From: Oligoflexia bacterium
GTDB taxonomy: Bacteria > Bdellovibrionota > UBA1018
NCBI GenBank assembly: GCA_014378465.1
Contig: JACMNQ010000042.1
Coordinates: 1 to 59,985, forward strand
Direction: 5' to 3'
DNA: 59,985 bases
Under the pieces are notes generated by a model. That model was not told the origin of the DNA. It worked only from the letters and a program-made list of their open reading frames with translations, and did not search any database. The position numbers and the translations under genes were made by a program. Below, in pieces: positions 1-12,473 of this stretch. Positions within the stretch are counted from its first letter, which is position 1. Every line of letters starts with the position of its first letter.

Positions 1-242
1 AGTTCCTGGCGTGACGGCAAGCGCCGTTTCGGTGGGTGACTCTCACACCTGCGCACTCCTCACGAGTGGCGCAGTCAAATGCTGGGGAGATAATTGGACT
101 GGCCAACTTGGGGACGGAACGACGACGAGTTCCAGTACCCCTGTTTTAGTTCCTGGCGTGACGGCAAGCGCCGTTTCGGCGCGTGGCTCTCACACCTGCG
201 CACTCCTCACGAGTGGCGCAGTCAAATGCTGGGGAGATAATT
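1..242 (+). repeat. 147-bp direct repeat inside the RCC1 gene
   Basis: Bases 1-95 and 148-242 are almost identical, with only a handful of differences clustered around the GDS/RGS codons. The repeat unit is 147 bp, which equals 49 codons, so gain or loss of a unit keeps the frame. Near identity at DNA level implies recent duplication or ongoing homogenisation of the blades. Confidence 0.85.
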
Positions 243-301
243 CGAACGGGCAAAATGGAGAAGCAGAGCACACTCGAGATCCCCGCTGGGTGCTTCAATA
301 A
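2..301 (+). CDS. RCC1-repeat protein, C-terminal end (5' partial)
   Basis: The reading frame is open from the window edge, so only the last 100 codons are seen. The visible part is two units of the pattern HTCALL...GAVKCWGDN.xGQ, the signature of RCC1 / regulator-of-chromosome-condensation beta-propeller blades. In bacteria such repeats usually sit in secreted or surface proteins. The second blade is incomplete: after WGDNSNGQ the expected LGDGT is replaced by an unrelated tail ending WVLQ. The protein therefore ends mid-blade, either naturally or by an old rearrangement. The function cannot be told from this fragment. The next gene runs towards it on the other strand. Confidence 0.75.
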   Translation, partial: VPGVTASAVSVGDSHTCALLTSGAVKCWGDNWTGQLGDGTTTSSSTPVLVPGVTASAVSARGSHTCALLTSGAVKCWGDNSNGQNGEAEHTRDPRWVLQ

Positions 302-470
302 CAGTGTCGAGTCGAGCTTCCCGCATTCTCAAAAATAAAATGATCTGATTTCCCCGGTGGTTCCAAAGAATTCCGACATCGGCATGGTCGAAGGGACCCG
401 CCTCAACGGTAGCTTGATCTCGGGACAGACGGTGACTGTTGGAACACTGAACCTGTTTGGAGGCTGCCGC

Positions 471-2150
471 TCAATAAGGCCTGAGCGTCGGTCCCACGAC
501 ATGAGCCACTGTGTCGGGATTTTGGGTATCATGAGTGAAGTGGGCGCCATACCAGAAGACGATGTCGGTATCGAGCACTGACTCGCCCGTGACAAAGGCA
601 TTCAGATTGTTTGAAGTTCCGATATATGCCTGGGAGTCGTCAGTCTGGCCTTCATGATATTTCAGAATCCAGGCGTCGCCTTTTCCAAAAGCGTTGGCGG
701 TTCCATCATTTTCACCTGGCTCGACCACGTAACCTTTGATTTCATTTCCAGGTGCGGAGGTTGAGACTCGCCACTTCTGCGTTGCCGCCTCCCTATATTG
801 TCGAGTTTCACGAGCGATGGCGTTCCAACGGCTTCCGTCGAAAGATTCGACGGTATTGCCTGCCTCATGGCCACCGATTTCGAAATCAAAGCGCCAGAAC
901 ACATGATGGTGATGCACGCGGCAAATGCAGGAGTCTTCGACTCCCGAAAAACCGAAACGGGGACGAATCGTTCCGTCTTCATGAAAGCTGTAGCTGGAGA
1001 TGTAGCGGTACCAGCCGGCTTCGAGCTCCGTGACCAGGATTGTTTCGGGTCCATCGGTATAGACCGCTATGCCGCGAAAATTGCCAAAGTCGGTACCGGA
1101 CTCGAGGATCGTTTCAGGACGCGTGACTGTCCTTCGAATTCCTGAAGCCAGATTGCTCCCGTCCGCATTGAACGCACTCTCTGAATACTGCCAGTCGCGG
1201 TAGGGGCCGCAGACATTGCCGTCGTAGTTCACGTTCAGAATGGGCACGTGCATTTCACTCAACATGAGCTTGCCTTTATAAGTCACGTTGACGAGATCAA
1301 CGGCCGACCCCCAATAACCGGAAGAAGCCGAAGGCCTCACTGCCGTGAACTTCCAGAGCTCCACTCCGGCTTTCTTGATTGAAATTTCAGCCTGGCCCTG
1401 AGTCCCTCTTGCAGTGGTGTACTGACCTGCATTGGGCCAACCGCAGAAAACATCGGTGGCGATCGTCGTCTCAGGAGCTCGGTCAGGATAACGAATGACC
1501 TTCATGCGGCTGAGATTGATGCCGACGATCTCGTGTGGCAGGGCATTCGCGCGCTGAGGCATGAGTCCCACTGAAATCACGCGCTCTGATCTGCCGTTGG
1601 TATTCGCCGGCGATGGTTGCGGGATCACGCCCGGCATGGCTTTGTAGGCCGTCAGGGTGCCGTCGAGGAGTGACCTGCCAAAATTTTCGTCCTGTTTGAG
1701 CAGCTGAACGGCCTCGTCAAATTCTTCGTCCGTGGGATTCAGCTGCTGGTAAACCTCGTGGACCCGGACCGACTGGATCCCTTTCAGATCGGGAGTGGTC
1801 CGGCCTTTCAGATCCACGAGCAGGTCGTGATCGTAGTCATAGACCTTCAAGGAGTACTCACTGGAGTCGCCCTGACCCTTGAATTCAGACGCCAGAAGCC
1901 GGTGCCTCACCCCATCCAGGCGTTTGTGAACCGAAGGTTGATCCAGCGCCATCTCCGTCAGGACCTTTGCATTGACTTCGTCGAGTCCCTGACTCTTGAT
2001 TTCGACTACCAGATCACTCGGAGCCAGAGGTCCCCGCTTCAGGGCCTCTTCGGCGTGGACTGGACTGCCAACAGCCAGACTGGCGGTGACAATAGCGACC
2101 TTGAGAAACGGGAAACCCCGAACGAACTTGAATCCCACGCGTGAAGTCAT
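471..2150 (-). CDS. Secreted copper amine oxidase-like protein
   Basis: A 559-residue protein with an N-terminal signal peptide (hydrophobic 16-28, likely cleavage after VHA). The C-terminal half resembles the catalytic domain of copper amine oxidases, which oxidise primary amines to aldehydes with H2O2 release. A His cluster HHHHVF at 413-418 fits the HxH copper ligands, and WYGAHFTHD (533-541) could supply the third His before a closing DTVAHVVGPT segment. The usual quinone-forming NYDY is not present; the aligned position reads GWYRY (379-383), so Y381 is the only candidate for the cofactor tyrosine. The Cys-x-Cys just before the His cluster is also unusual. An AAGAGG-like ribosome site precedes the ATG. 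It is divergent from the lectin-like lipoprotein. The family is fairly clear; activity is not. Confidence 0.7.
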   Translation of the reverse strand: MTSRVGFKFVRGFPFLKVAIVTASLAVGSPVHAEEALKRGPLAPSDLVVEIKSQGLDEVNAKVLTEMALDQPSVHKRLDGVRHRLLASEFKGQGDSSEYSLKVYDYDHDLLVDLKGRTTPDLKGIQSVRVHEVYQQLNPTDEEFDEAVQLLKQDENFGRSLLDGTLTAYKAMPGVIPQPSPANTNGRSERVISVGLMPQRANALPHEIVGINLSRMKVIRYPDRAPETTIATDVFCGWPNAGQYTTARGTQGQAEISIKKAGVELWKFTAVRPSASSGYWGSAVDLVNVTYKGKLMLSEMHVPILNVNYDGNVCGPYRDWQYSESAFNADGSNLASGIRRTVTRPETILESGTDFGNFRGIAVYTDGPETILVTELEAGWYRYISSYSFHEDGTIRPRFGFSGVEDSCICRVHHHHVFWRFDFEIGGHEAGNTVESFDGSRWNAIARETRQYREAATQKWRVSTSAPGNEIKGYVVEPGENDGTANAFGKGDAWILKYHEGQTDDSQAYIGTSNNLNAFVTGESVLDTDIVFWYGAHFTHDTQNPDTVAHVVGPTLRPY

Positions 2151-2225
2151 GAAGAAGGCCTCTTGGAATCGAAAAATGCAGATTGTAATGCGTCAGGAAA
2201 AGAAAAAGAAAAGGAAGCAATTAAC

Positions 2226-3629
2226 ATGCGCAAATTAGACAAGCGTAAAAGGTTCGAATACTATTCTTCGCGAGGGGTACTTTTCAAGATGATGAAGTCC
2301 AAGCTGAAGCCGAGAACGAACCGGGTCATGAATCCATTTGCGGCGATCTCAGTGATCCTCTGCTCGATGACTTTGAGTTACTGCTCACTGCAGCCTTCAT
2401 CCAAAGATCATGCGACCCTCTACTTTCAGAATGAAGAATCTCGGTTCGCAAGCGACGCATCAGGAAGCCTCAATCTGACAGGCGCAATCGGGGCATTGAC
2501 GGCGCCGGAGCCCAGTCAGTTCAAATGCATCGGCGTGAACGTCGTCGGCGAAGGAATTTCATCTGTAAATGGCCCGCAATTCGTGTCCGGCTATCTGGAA
2601 CCTCTGATCAACGGCAACTCGTCCTGTTCCTACACGGGCGTGACCTCACCCACGGTCTCCATCTCCCAGAACGCCGATATCCAGCTCGAAGTCCCGACAG
2701 GGCCCAAAAGAGTCGTGCAGGTCATCGGATTCGCCGACCCGGGCTTTTGCAGCCAGTACGCGGGTTCGCCCATGAACGTTACCCAGGGGTTTGAGCTTGG
2801 GCATGCGGTCATCGACCTTTTCAGTTCCCAGGCGGTGACGGTGGCAAATACGTATCCGGTAGGTTCAGGTACTACAGACCCAGCCGTCGATGCGGCTAGA
2901 CAGAGAAGGTTTGTGAATTGTACGGGTGGGACGGGGCCAGTCGCAGCTTTTGATCCGTTAACCATCTCTAATCTGGCTCACTGGTACAAAGCGGACGAGC
3001 TTACATCAGGAACAGTTGTATGGATTGACAAAGGAGGTAACACGGCAAACCTATCCCAGAGTGGTTCGATGACGCTTGGACTTTTTCATGGACATACGAT
3101 TGTTAAAGTAGGTGGATTCAGTGGAGCGGCTAGAAATTACACCAGCAACAGTGCCTACACAAACTCTAGTTCGGGGATAACCGTATTTATGATGAGTCAG
3201 CTAATCGCTAGCGGTACTGGAAACACCCTAGAAATTGGATTATCCCTGCTTGAAAGTGGTTATGACGGGACCAACGGTAATTTTTATAGCTACTTGTTTA
3301 GCACTTTAAATCAAGTCACCATCTCAGCATCTGGACCGGGCAACGTGTTTTCCCCTCCGGGCAGTCAAAACAACTTTCATGTCCATCGAATCATATTAGG
3401 CAGTAGTTCAAATCCTGCAGGATTAAACTATTCCGTCGGCGGGCATAACGGAACGCCATATAGTTCAACCGCACCGCAAAATCTTTCGACGATTACAATC
3501 GGAGATCTTTCTGGTTCCGCGGAGTTTAATGTGGCCGAAGTCCTTGTCTACGAGAGGTTGCTCACGCAAGCTGAACAAGATCAGGTCACTCAATACCTCA
3601 ATCAAAAGTATGCTCTAGTGTCGCCTTAA
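2226..3629 (+). CDS. Lipoprotein with C-terminal concanavalin/LamG-like domain
   Basis: The ATG at 2226 has an excellent AAGGAAG ribosome site 8 bases upstream. Later starts at 2289/2292 or 2328 would place the lipobox (LSYC) at a more usual distance, so the start is uncertain. After the acylated Cys comes a Ser/Gly/Thr-rich region, then a module beginning LAHWYKADEL and ending AEVLVYERLLTQAEQDQV..YLNQKY, the typical edges of a LamG/concanavalin-like sugar-binding fold. The protein is probably outer-membrane anchored and may bind glycans or surfaces. The lectin-like part (from about 2960) is visibly more AT-rich than the first half, which suggests a separately acquired module. Confidence 0.7.
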   Translation: MRKLDKRKRFEYYSSRGVLFKMMKSKLKPRTNRVMNPFAAISVILCSMTLSYCSLQPSSKDHATLYFQNEESRFASDASGSLNLTGAIGALTAPEPSQFKCIGVNVVGEGISSVNGPQFVSGYLEPLINGNSSCSYTGVTSPTVSISQNADIQLEVPTGPKRVVQVIGFADPGFCSQYAGSPMNVTQGFELGHAVIDLFSSQAVTVANTYPVGSGTTDPAVDAARQRRFVNCTGGTGPVAAFDPLTISNLAHWYKADELTSGTVVWIDKGGNTANLSQSGSMTLGLFHGHTIVKVGGFSGAARNYTSNSAYTNSSSGITVFMMSQLIASGTGNTLEIGLSLLESGYDGTNGNFYSYLFSTLNQVTISASGPGNVFSPPGSQNNFHVHRIILGSSSNPAGLNYSVGGHNGTPYSSTAPQNLSTITIGDLSGSAEFNVAEVLVYERLLTQAEQDQVTQYLNQKYALVSP

Positions 3630-3809
3630 CTTTTCAAAGGACTTGCTCTGTCTTGACGCACCTAATCTCGTCACTGACCATTCAATTTAAAAGACCATTT
3701 CTTCTCGTGCATTCCTAAAAATCTTTGTCTATAGTCTGGGCACAATTAACAGGAGAATAGACCTCCAAGCCATGAGTCGGCTCGACTCAGGTCTGGGCAA
3801 ATAAAATAC

Positions 3810-6272
3810 ATGACGTTTGAAACTTGGTTCAAAGAATCCCACCCCACCATTTCCCTTCACTCGGCTGCCGCCGTACTCAGCCTCTCCGCTGAAGGTTCCA
3901 CCCTCCCTTTCATCGCCCGCTACCGCAAGGAACAGACGGGCAATCTCGACGAAGTCGGCATTCAAAATGTGATCGAGGCCAAGGAGAACTGGGATTCCAT
4001 CCTCAAGCGCAAAGACTTCATCCTGGGTGAGATCGAGCACCAGAAGAAGCTCACTCCCGAACTCAAAGACAAGATTTCAACGACCTTTAACCTCTCTGAG
4101 CTTGAAGATCTCTACCTCCCCTACAAGCAGAAGCGCAAAACCAAGGCGACCCTCGCCAAAGAAGCCGGACTTGAGCCGCTTGCCGAGTGGATCTGGAACA
4201 TCGGACACGGAACTGAACAACCCCTCGAAGGTCAAACGCTTGATCTCTGGGCATTCACTTTCAAAAATGAAGAAAAAGGTTTCAACGACGCAGCCGCTGC
4301 CGTCGGCGGCGCTCAGGACATTCTGATTGAACGTCTTTCTGAAACTCAGGCCCTGCGTCAGCTCGTCCGCACCACCACTTTCGAAAAAGGCATGGTCAGA
4401 ACCGGCAAGGCACCCAAAGCCAAACAAAACAGCAAGTACGAAAACTACTTCACCTTTCACGAGCCGATCACCTCACTCGTCCAGCCTCAAAATTCGCACC
4501 GGTACCTCGCCCTCAGACGCGGCTGGATGGAAGAAGAACTCACTCTGAACATCGGTGGGGCTCCAGACGACACCAGTCTTGAAGACTTTCTTCTCAAGTC
4601 CTTTGAAAACGAAGCGTGCACCGTTCCCGGCGCGGTCGGCTCTGAAGTGCTGCTGAAGAGCGCAAGACTGGCGTTCAAAGCTCACGTGTTTCCGAGCATT
4701 GAAAGCGAAGTTCACAAAGCCCTCAAGGACGTTGCGGATGAAACCGCAATCCGAGTTTTCGCCGAAAACGTGCGCAAACTCCTGCTCTCCTCTCCTTTCG
4801 GCCCAAAGGCCGTTCTCGGAGTCGATCCAGGCATCCGCACCGGCTGCAAAGTCGCGGTCGTCAATGACTCCGGAAAGTTCGTCGCTGACACCGTGATGCA
4901 CCTGCAGACTGCCGATCAGAAGGAAAAAGCCAAACTTCTCCTGATCGAAGTCGTCAAGCACGGCGACATCCGCGCCATCGCGGTCGGAAACGGAACCGCC
5001 GGCCGTGAAACGGAATCCTACATTCGCGCGACTCTCAAAGAAGCCGAAATGAACGTTCCCGTCGTCATGGTCAACGAATCCGGCGCCAGCGTTTACAGCG
5101 CGAGTGAAGCGGCACGTGAAGAATTTCCACAACTGGATGTCACGGTCCGTGGCGCGATCTCCATTGCAAGACGCCTTCAGGATCCACTTGCCGAACTCGT
5201 CAAGATTGATCCCAAGAGCATCGGTGTCGGTCAGTACCAGCACGACGTCGCCCCCAACGCTCTCAAGAGAAGCCTTGAACTGGTCGTCGACACCTGCGTG
5301 AATTCCGTGGGCGTCAACCTGAACACCGCTTCGTACCACCTCCTCTCCCACGTTTCCGGCATCGGCCCTGCGCTTGCGAAGTCCATCGTCAAACATCGTG
5401 ATGAAAAAGGCCTCTTCAAGAACCGCACGCAACTCATGGAAGTCTCGCGCTTCAGTTCAAAAGCCTATGAGCAAGCGGCCGGGTTTCTGCGCATCCCTGA
5501 TTCCGAGCATCCGCTCGACAACACCGGTGTTCACCCGGAACGCTACCCTCTCCTCGAAAACCTCGCCAAGAAACTCGGCAAGGATCTCAAGGAGCTGATG
5601 GGCGCAGGCGTGAAACTCGTCAAGGGTGCGAAAGAGTTGAAAGACGAAGTCGGTCAGTTCACTTTTGAAGACATTGTCCGGGAACTCGAAAAGCCGGGAC
5701 GCGATCCGCGTGAAGGTTTTGTGGCCTTTCAGTACCGAGATGACATTTTTGAAGTCAAGGACCTGAAGCCGGGCATGATCTGTCCCGGAATCGTGACCAA
5801 CGTCACCAATTTCGGCGCATTCGTCGACATTGGCGTTCATCAGGATGGGCTCGTTCATCTTTCCCAGCTCAGCAACAAGTTCATCAAGGACCCTCGTGAA
5901 GTCGTGAGTCCCGGTGACCGCGTGACCGTAAAAGTTCTCGAAGTCAATTTCGAGAAGAAGCAGATCTCGCTGACCATGAAAACTTCCGGTAAAGCCGCGA
6001 CTGCGGATTCAGACACGAACACTCGTCCCGAACGTGCACCTCGCGCTTCACATGACCGTGCTCCTCATGACCGTGCTTCGCGCGGCCAGCAGCATGCCAA
6101 GGGACCCAAGCTGGTTCCTTCCGGTGAACCTTCACCGGTGAAACAGGCGCAGCCAAAGCCAGTGATGGTGCCGAGCGGTGCCAGGTCTCCCGTTCGTCCA
6201 CCGAAACCTCAGTTCGCGAACAACCCGTTCGCGGCAGGTCTGGCGAATCTGAAAAAAGATCTGAAACGCTGA
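3810..6272 (+). CDS. tex: Tex family RNA-binding transcription accessory protein
   Basis: An 820-residue homologue of Tex/YhgF, a cytoplasmic nucleic-acid-binding protein that affects transcription and RNA turnover. Domains in order: Tex N-terminal helical region (1-190), YqgF/RNase-H-like fold starting near 330 with GVDPGIRTGCK, helix-hairpin-helix near 505-540 (VSGIGPALAKSIV), and an S1 RNA-binding domain at about 650-722 (GIVTNVTNFGAFVDIG...GLVHLS). After S1 comes a low-complexity Arg/His/Pro tail with a short DRAPHDRA-type repeat, making it longer than E. coli YhgF (773). The start follows a 180-bp non-coding stretch with no strong ribosome site. The next gene starts 1 base after its stop, so the two are co-transcribed. 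Confidence 0.95.
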   Translation: MTFETWFKESHPTISLHSAAAVLSLSAEGSTLPFIARYRKEQTGNLDEVGIQNVIEAKENWDSILKRKDFILGEIEHQKKLTPELKDKISTTFNLSELEDLYLPYKQKRKTKATLAKEAGLEPLAEWIWNIGHGTEQPLEGQTLDLWAFTFKNEEKGFNDAAAAVGGAQDILIERLSETQALRQLVRTTTFEKGMVRTGKAPKAKQNSKYENYFTFHEPITSLVQPQNSHRYLALRRGWMEEELTLNIGGAPDDTSLEDFLLKSFENEACTVPGAVGSEVLLKSARLAFKAHVFPSIESEVHKALKDVADETAIRVFAENVRKLLLSSPFGPKAVLGVDPGIRTGCKVAVVNDSGKFVADTVMHLQTADQKEKAKLLLIEVVKHGDIRAIAVGNGTAGRETESYIRATLKEAEMNVPVVMVNESGASVYSASEAAREEFPQLDVTVRGAISIARRLQDPLAELVKIDPKSIGVGQYQHDVAPNALKRSLELVVDTCVNSVGVNLNTASYHLLSHVSGIGPALAKSIVKHRDEKGLFKNRTQLMEVSRFSSKAYEQAAGFLRIPDSEHPLDNTGVHPERYPLLENLAKKLGKDLKELMGAGVKLVKGAKELKDEVGQFTFEDIVRELEKPGRDPREGFVAFQYRDDIFEVKDLKPGMICPGIVTNVTNFGAFVDIGVHQDGLVHLSQLSNKFIKDPREVVSPGDRVTVKVLEVNFEKKQISLTMKTSGKAATADSDTNTRPERAPRASHDRAPHDRASRGQQHAKGPKLVPSGEPSPVKQAQPKPVMVPSGARSPVRPPKPQFANNPFAAGLANLKKDLKR

Positions 6273-6273
6273 A

Positions 6274-7281
6274 ATGAAATCGAGACCTGAGTGGGCCCGG
6301 AAGCTGGAAAAGCGCCTGGGCCCCGTCTTGAAAGCAGCGTCTTCGGCTGCGTTGCAGCGCAAGACGGATCATCACTTCAGTTTCTTGAGAAAAGCCCTGC
6401 CCTTCGTTTCCGAACTGAAACTCAAGCCCCATCCCCTCGCTCTGCAGGGTCAGCCTCTGGATTCCGTGCTGCTCACCCTCAGCCCGCTTTTTCGCGAAAG
6501 TCGCGAAGTCTATCTCAGACAGGGCTGCGAATTTGAACCCGCGCTCATCACATCACCCCGAAGTCTCAGTTCCGTTTCGCTTGTGAAAGCGAAGATCCAG
6601 TACAGTCCGATCGCCGAAGAACTGATGTGGGCGGCGACTGATCCGAATCAGAAGAATGATCCTTCACACCTGATGATGCTGATCACTTTCACCACCAGCC
6701 TGTATCATGAACAGAACCACCGCATCCTCTGGAACCTGCTGCCGCCGCCTCCTCTGGGTGATCCCGAAGCCCTTCGCCGCTATCTGAATTTTGCCGAGAG
6801 TCTGGTGATCACTCTCGATATGGCACTCGGTGATGAGCTGGGTCCTGCTCTCGCCTCTCTCTTCTATCTGACGGGCGTGACTTATGACCCCGGAACGGTC
6901 GCTAAACGCGACCTCATGAAAACGCAGAAAAAGAACTCACCCTCAGCGGCAAAACGCCTTTACCGCAATTACCTTCAGGCGGCGCTCCATTCCACTTTTC
7001 TGCATCTTGAGCTCTATAACGCGGACAATGTCGAAGCCGCGATACAGAAACTTTTTCCGACTCTCGGCGATTTTGCGCTGCGTGCAACACGCCGAAGCGC
7101 GAATCTCGACTCGATGTTCATCAACCTCACCAACCCGGACTGGCAGGAAATGCACGGTAAAACCGTGGTAAAAGCTCTCCAAAAGCAATCACCGCAGCCC
7201 CTGGTGATTTCAGAAAACCCGATGGAGAATCATTTTCAATATCTTTTTGCCGAGAAGGCCTTTGACCTGCTGGGTCTTTGA
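6274..7281 (+). CDS. Conserved unknown protein with HExxH motif
   Basis: A 335-residue soluble protein with no signal peptide or membrane segment. I do not recognise the family. It contains HEQNH at residues 145-149 inside a helical-looking stretch (TTSLYHEQNHRILW), which matches the zinc-metalloprotease HExxH pattern. A downstream AESLVITLDMALGDELG segment could offer a third acidic ligand. HExxH also occurs by chance, so peptidase activity is only a suggestion. The start is 1 base after the tex stop codon, so translation is coupled to tex. It might be a regulatory or processing partner of Tex, but nothing in the sequence proves it. Confidence 0.6.
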   Translation: MKSRPEWARKLEKRLGPVLKAASSAALQRKTDHHFSFLRKALPFVSELKLKPHPLALQGQPLDSVLLTLSPLFRESREVYLRQGCEFEPALITSPRSLSSVSLVKAKIQYSPIAEELMWAATDPNQKNDPSHLMMLITFTTSLYHEQNHRILWNLLPPPPLGDPEALRRYLNFAESLVITLDMALGDELGPALASLFYLTGVTYDPGTVAKRDLMKTQKKNSPSAAKRLYRNYLQAALHSTFLHLELYNADNVEAAIQKLFPTLGDFALRATRRSANLDSMFINLTNPDWQEMHGKTVVKALQKQSPQPLVISENPMENHFQYLFAEKAFDLLGL

Positions 7282-7347
7282 TTTCTGAGAACGCCCATTG
7301 CATGTCTCCTGAAGGTCTATTTACAACCTCAAACTCAGGAGTTTTTA

Positions 7348-7929
7348 ATGCTTAAAATCAATTCGATCGCTGCCGTTCTTGCCACCTTCGCACTCACCAG
7401 CGTCAGTTTCGCTCAGTCCAACACCACCACCACTGACACCACCACGAGTCACGGCTCCCTCGGATCACAGGGGGCCATGAGCAATGACAGCACCACTGGT
7501 TCTGCGATGAACAACCCTTCAGCCAATTCTGCAAACTCCGAAATGGGTTCTTCAGACCAGCAGGCAGGCACCGCAGCTGACACCACGAAATCGGATACCT
7601 CCACCACTTCCGGCATGGGCACTTCTGGAATGAGTGGCGACACTTCCATGAAGAGTGATTCGGATATGAAATCCATGCATCACAAGAAACACAAGAAGAT
7701 GAAACACTCCAAAAAAGACGGCAGCAAGATGGAAAGCAGCACCACTGACACCACCACTGAAACGAAGCCTTCTGACAGCAAGCCCGGCACCATGGGCGAT
7801 GATTCCAGCATGAACTCCGGTCCAAGCGACAGTTACAAGGGCTCGACGGGATCTTCGGGCAGCATGAACTCGGGTTCAGCTGGCAGCAACACCGGCTCAA
7901 CTTCGGGCAGCGGCTCCACCAGCCACTGA
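7348..7929 (+). CDS. Secreted Ser/Thr/Met/Gly-rich low-complexity protein
   Basis: The start has a strong AGGAG site about 6 bases upstream. A clear signal peptide (cleavage after SFA) precedes about 170 residues built almost only from Ser, Thr, Gly, Met, Asp and Asn, with a central cationic block of His and Lys (residues 111-127, MHHKKHKKMKHSKK). No fold is expected. The cationic block resembles those of acid-shock-type periplasmic proteins, and a second small secreted protein with a similar patch lies at 14724-15023. A strong hairpin follows the gene. Role unknown; metal binding (Met/His) or envelope charge buffering are guesses. Confidence 0.7.
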   Translation: MLKINSIAAVLATFALTSVSFAQSNTTTTDTTTSHGSLGSQGAMSNDSTTGSAMNNPSANSANSEMGSSDQQAGTAADTTKSDTSTTSGMGTSGMSGDTSMKSDSDMKSMHHKKHKKMKHSKKDGSKMESSTTDTTTETKPSDSKPGTMGDDSSMNSGPSDSYKGSTGSSGSMNSGSAGSNTGSTSGSGSTSH

Positions 7930-7971
7930 GCTTTCGGACTTGATCCGTCAGTCTGATTGTTTGCAATGAAC

Positions 7972-8005
7972 AAGGCCACCGCAAGCTCACGCTTCCGGTG
8001 GCCTT
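7972..8005. terminator. Bidirectional hairpin terminator
   Basis: AAGGCCACCG pairs with CGGTGGCCTT, and the stem extends through AAGC/GCTT after one C-C mismatch, leaving a TCAC tetraloop. The flanks are A- and T-rich, so it can stop both the plus-strand secreted-protein gene and the minus-strand polymerase gene that converges on it. Confidence 0.85.
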
Positions 8006-8035
8006 TCAATTCTCACGGAGTACCGCCTCGGGGGC

Positions 8036-8899
8036 TCAAGCCACTTTTCGAAGCTTCCTGTAAGTCGATTTTTTTGCCGTCTTTGCGGGCTTTCTTCGCG
8101 CAGGCGCCTTGATGAGGATCTTTTCTGACACTTGGTTCAGAGGTCCCGTCGGGGTCTGCAGCTTGAGCTCCGTGATCGCACTCAGTGGTGGCAGTTGCTG
8201 CTTGAGCGTGAGCACGGGCTCAAAATGATCTCCGAGTCTTTCCACGCGCTCGAGAACGTCCTTCGCTTCAAAGCGAACCTCCCCGCCATCCTTCGCCCCC
8301 AGCTTCACTTCCTCCCAGGTCAAAGGGGTGGAGACGGTCGGATGCTCTTTCGCTCGCAGGGAGTAGGCACAGACGGTGGTCTTGTGCTCACTGTTCTGAC
8401 TCCAGTCGATGAGAACTTTGCCAGGCCGCAGGACCTTGGCCATGTTGGAAACGATCTGTTTCGGATGCCGCTTTTCAAGAAGCAGCGCGATTTCTTTGGA
8501 AAATGGCTTCGTCTGGTCATAAGTGGTCGGCGTATTGAGAGGGAGGTAGATCTGAAGTCCCTTGGAACCTGAAGACTTCGGAAAGCACTTCAGCCCCAAC
8601 GAATCAAAGACCTCCTTGATCTGGAGTGCGACCGCGCAGCACTGCTCGATCCTCGCGGGCTCGCCCGGATCGAGATCGAACGCGATGAAGTCGGGCTGAT
8701 TGATGTTCTGACTCTTGGCCAGGTAAGTGTGCATTTCCAGGCTGGCCAGATGTTTGAGAAGAACAGGGGCAATCTTCCGGTAGTACTGGATCACGTCCCA
8801 CTTCGTGAAGCCGGCTTCTGGATACAGAACCGTGTCGAGGTTCGTGAATTTCAGAGTCTTTCCTGCAACTTTCAGATATTTTTCGTTCTTTCCAGCCAT
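8036..8899 (-). CDS. LigD-type polymerase domain protein with internal deletion
   Basis: This matches the stand-alone primase-polymerase domain of bacterial NHEJ ligase D, which adds nucleotides at double-strand-break ends. Visible motifs are FDLDPG (D75, D77, metal-binding), SGSKGLQIYLPLN, TYDQTKPF, and VLIDWSQN (third Asp) followed by HKTTVCAYSLRA. Family members have about 75-85 residues between the N-terminal APVLLKHL helix and ASLEMHTYL, including the RYPxG and FFxK signatures. Here the two segments are fused directly at residues 50-53 with the frame intact. The gene is therefore an in-frame internal deletion of a LigD-pol; activity is doubtful. An AAGAGG site precedes the ATG. No ligase or Ku gene is near. 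Confidence 0.8.
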   Translation of the reverse strand: MAGKNEKYLKVAGKTLKFTNLDTVLYPEAGFTKWDVIQYYRKIAPVLLKHLASLEMHTYLAKSQNINQPDFIAFDLDPGEPARIEQCCAVALQIKEVFDSLGLKCFPKSSGSKGLQIYLPLNTPTTYDQTKPFSKEIALLLEKRHPKQIVSNMAKVLRPGKVLIDWSQNSEHKTTVCAYSLRAKEHPTVSTPLTWEEVKLGAKDGGEVRFEAKDVLERVERLGDHFEPVLTLKQQLPPLSAITELKLQTPTGPLNQVSEKILIKAPARRKPAKTAKKSTYRKLRKVA

Positions 8900-8971
8900 G
8901 CGTCGCCTCTTGACGGTACACTTGCAAAACCGGTACGCGCGCCTGAAACGAAAAATGCCCCCGGATCCCCC

Positions 8972-12437
<3,466 letters not shown>

Positions 12438-12473
12438 GGCATTTACTCCTGCGGGATTACTTCTCAGAACCAC

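Noticed and set aside
3653..3681. TTGACG as -35 of tex
   Set aside because: No fair -10 at 16-18 bases downstream.
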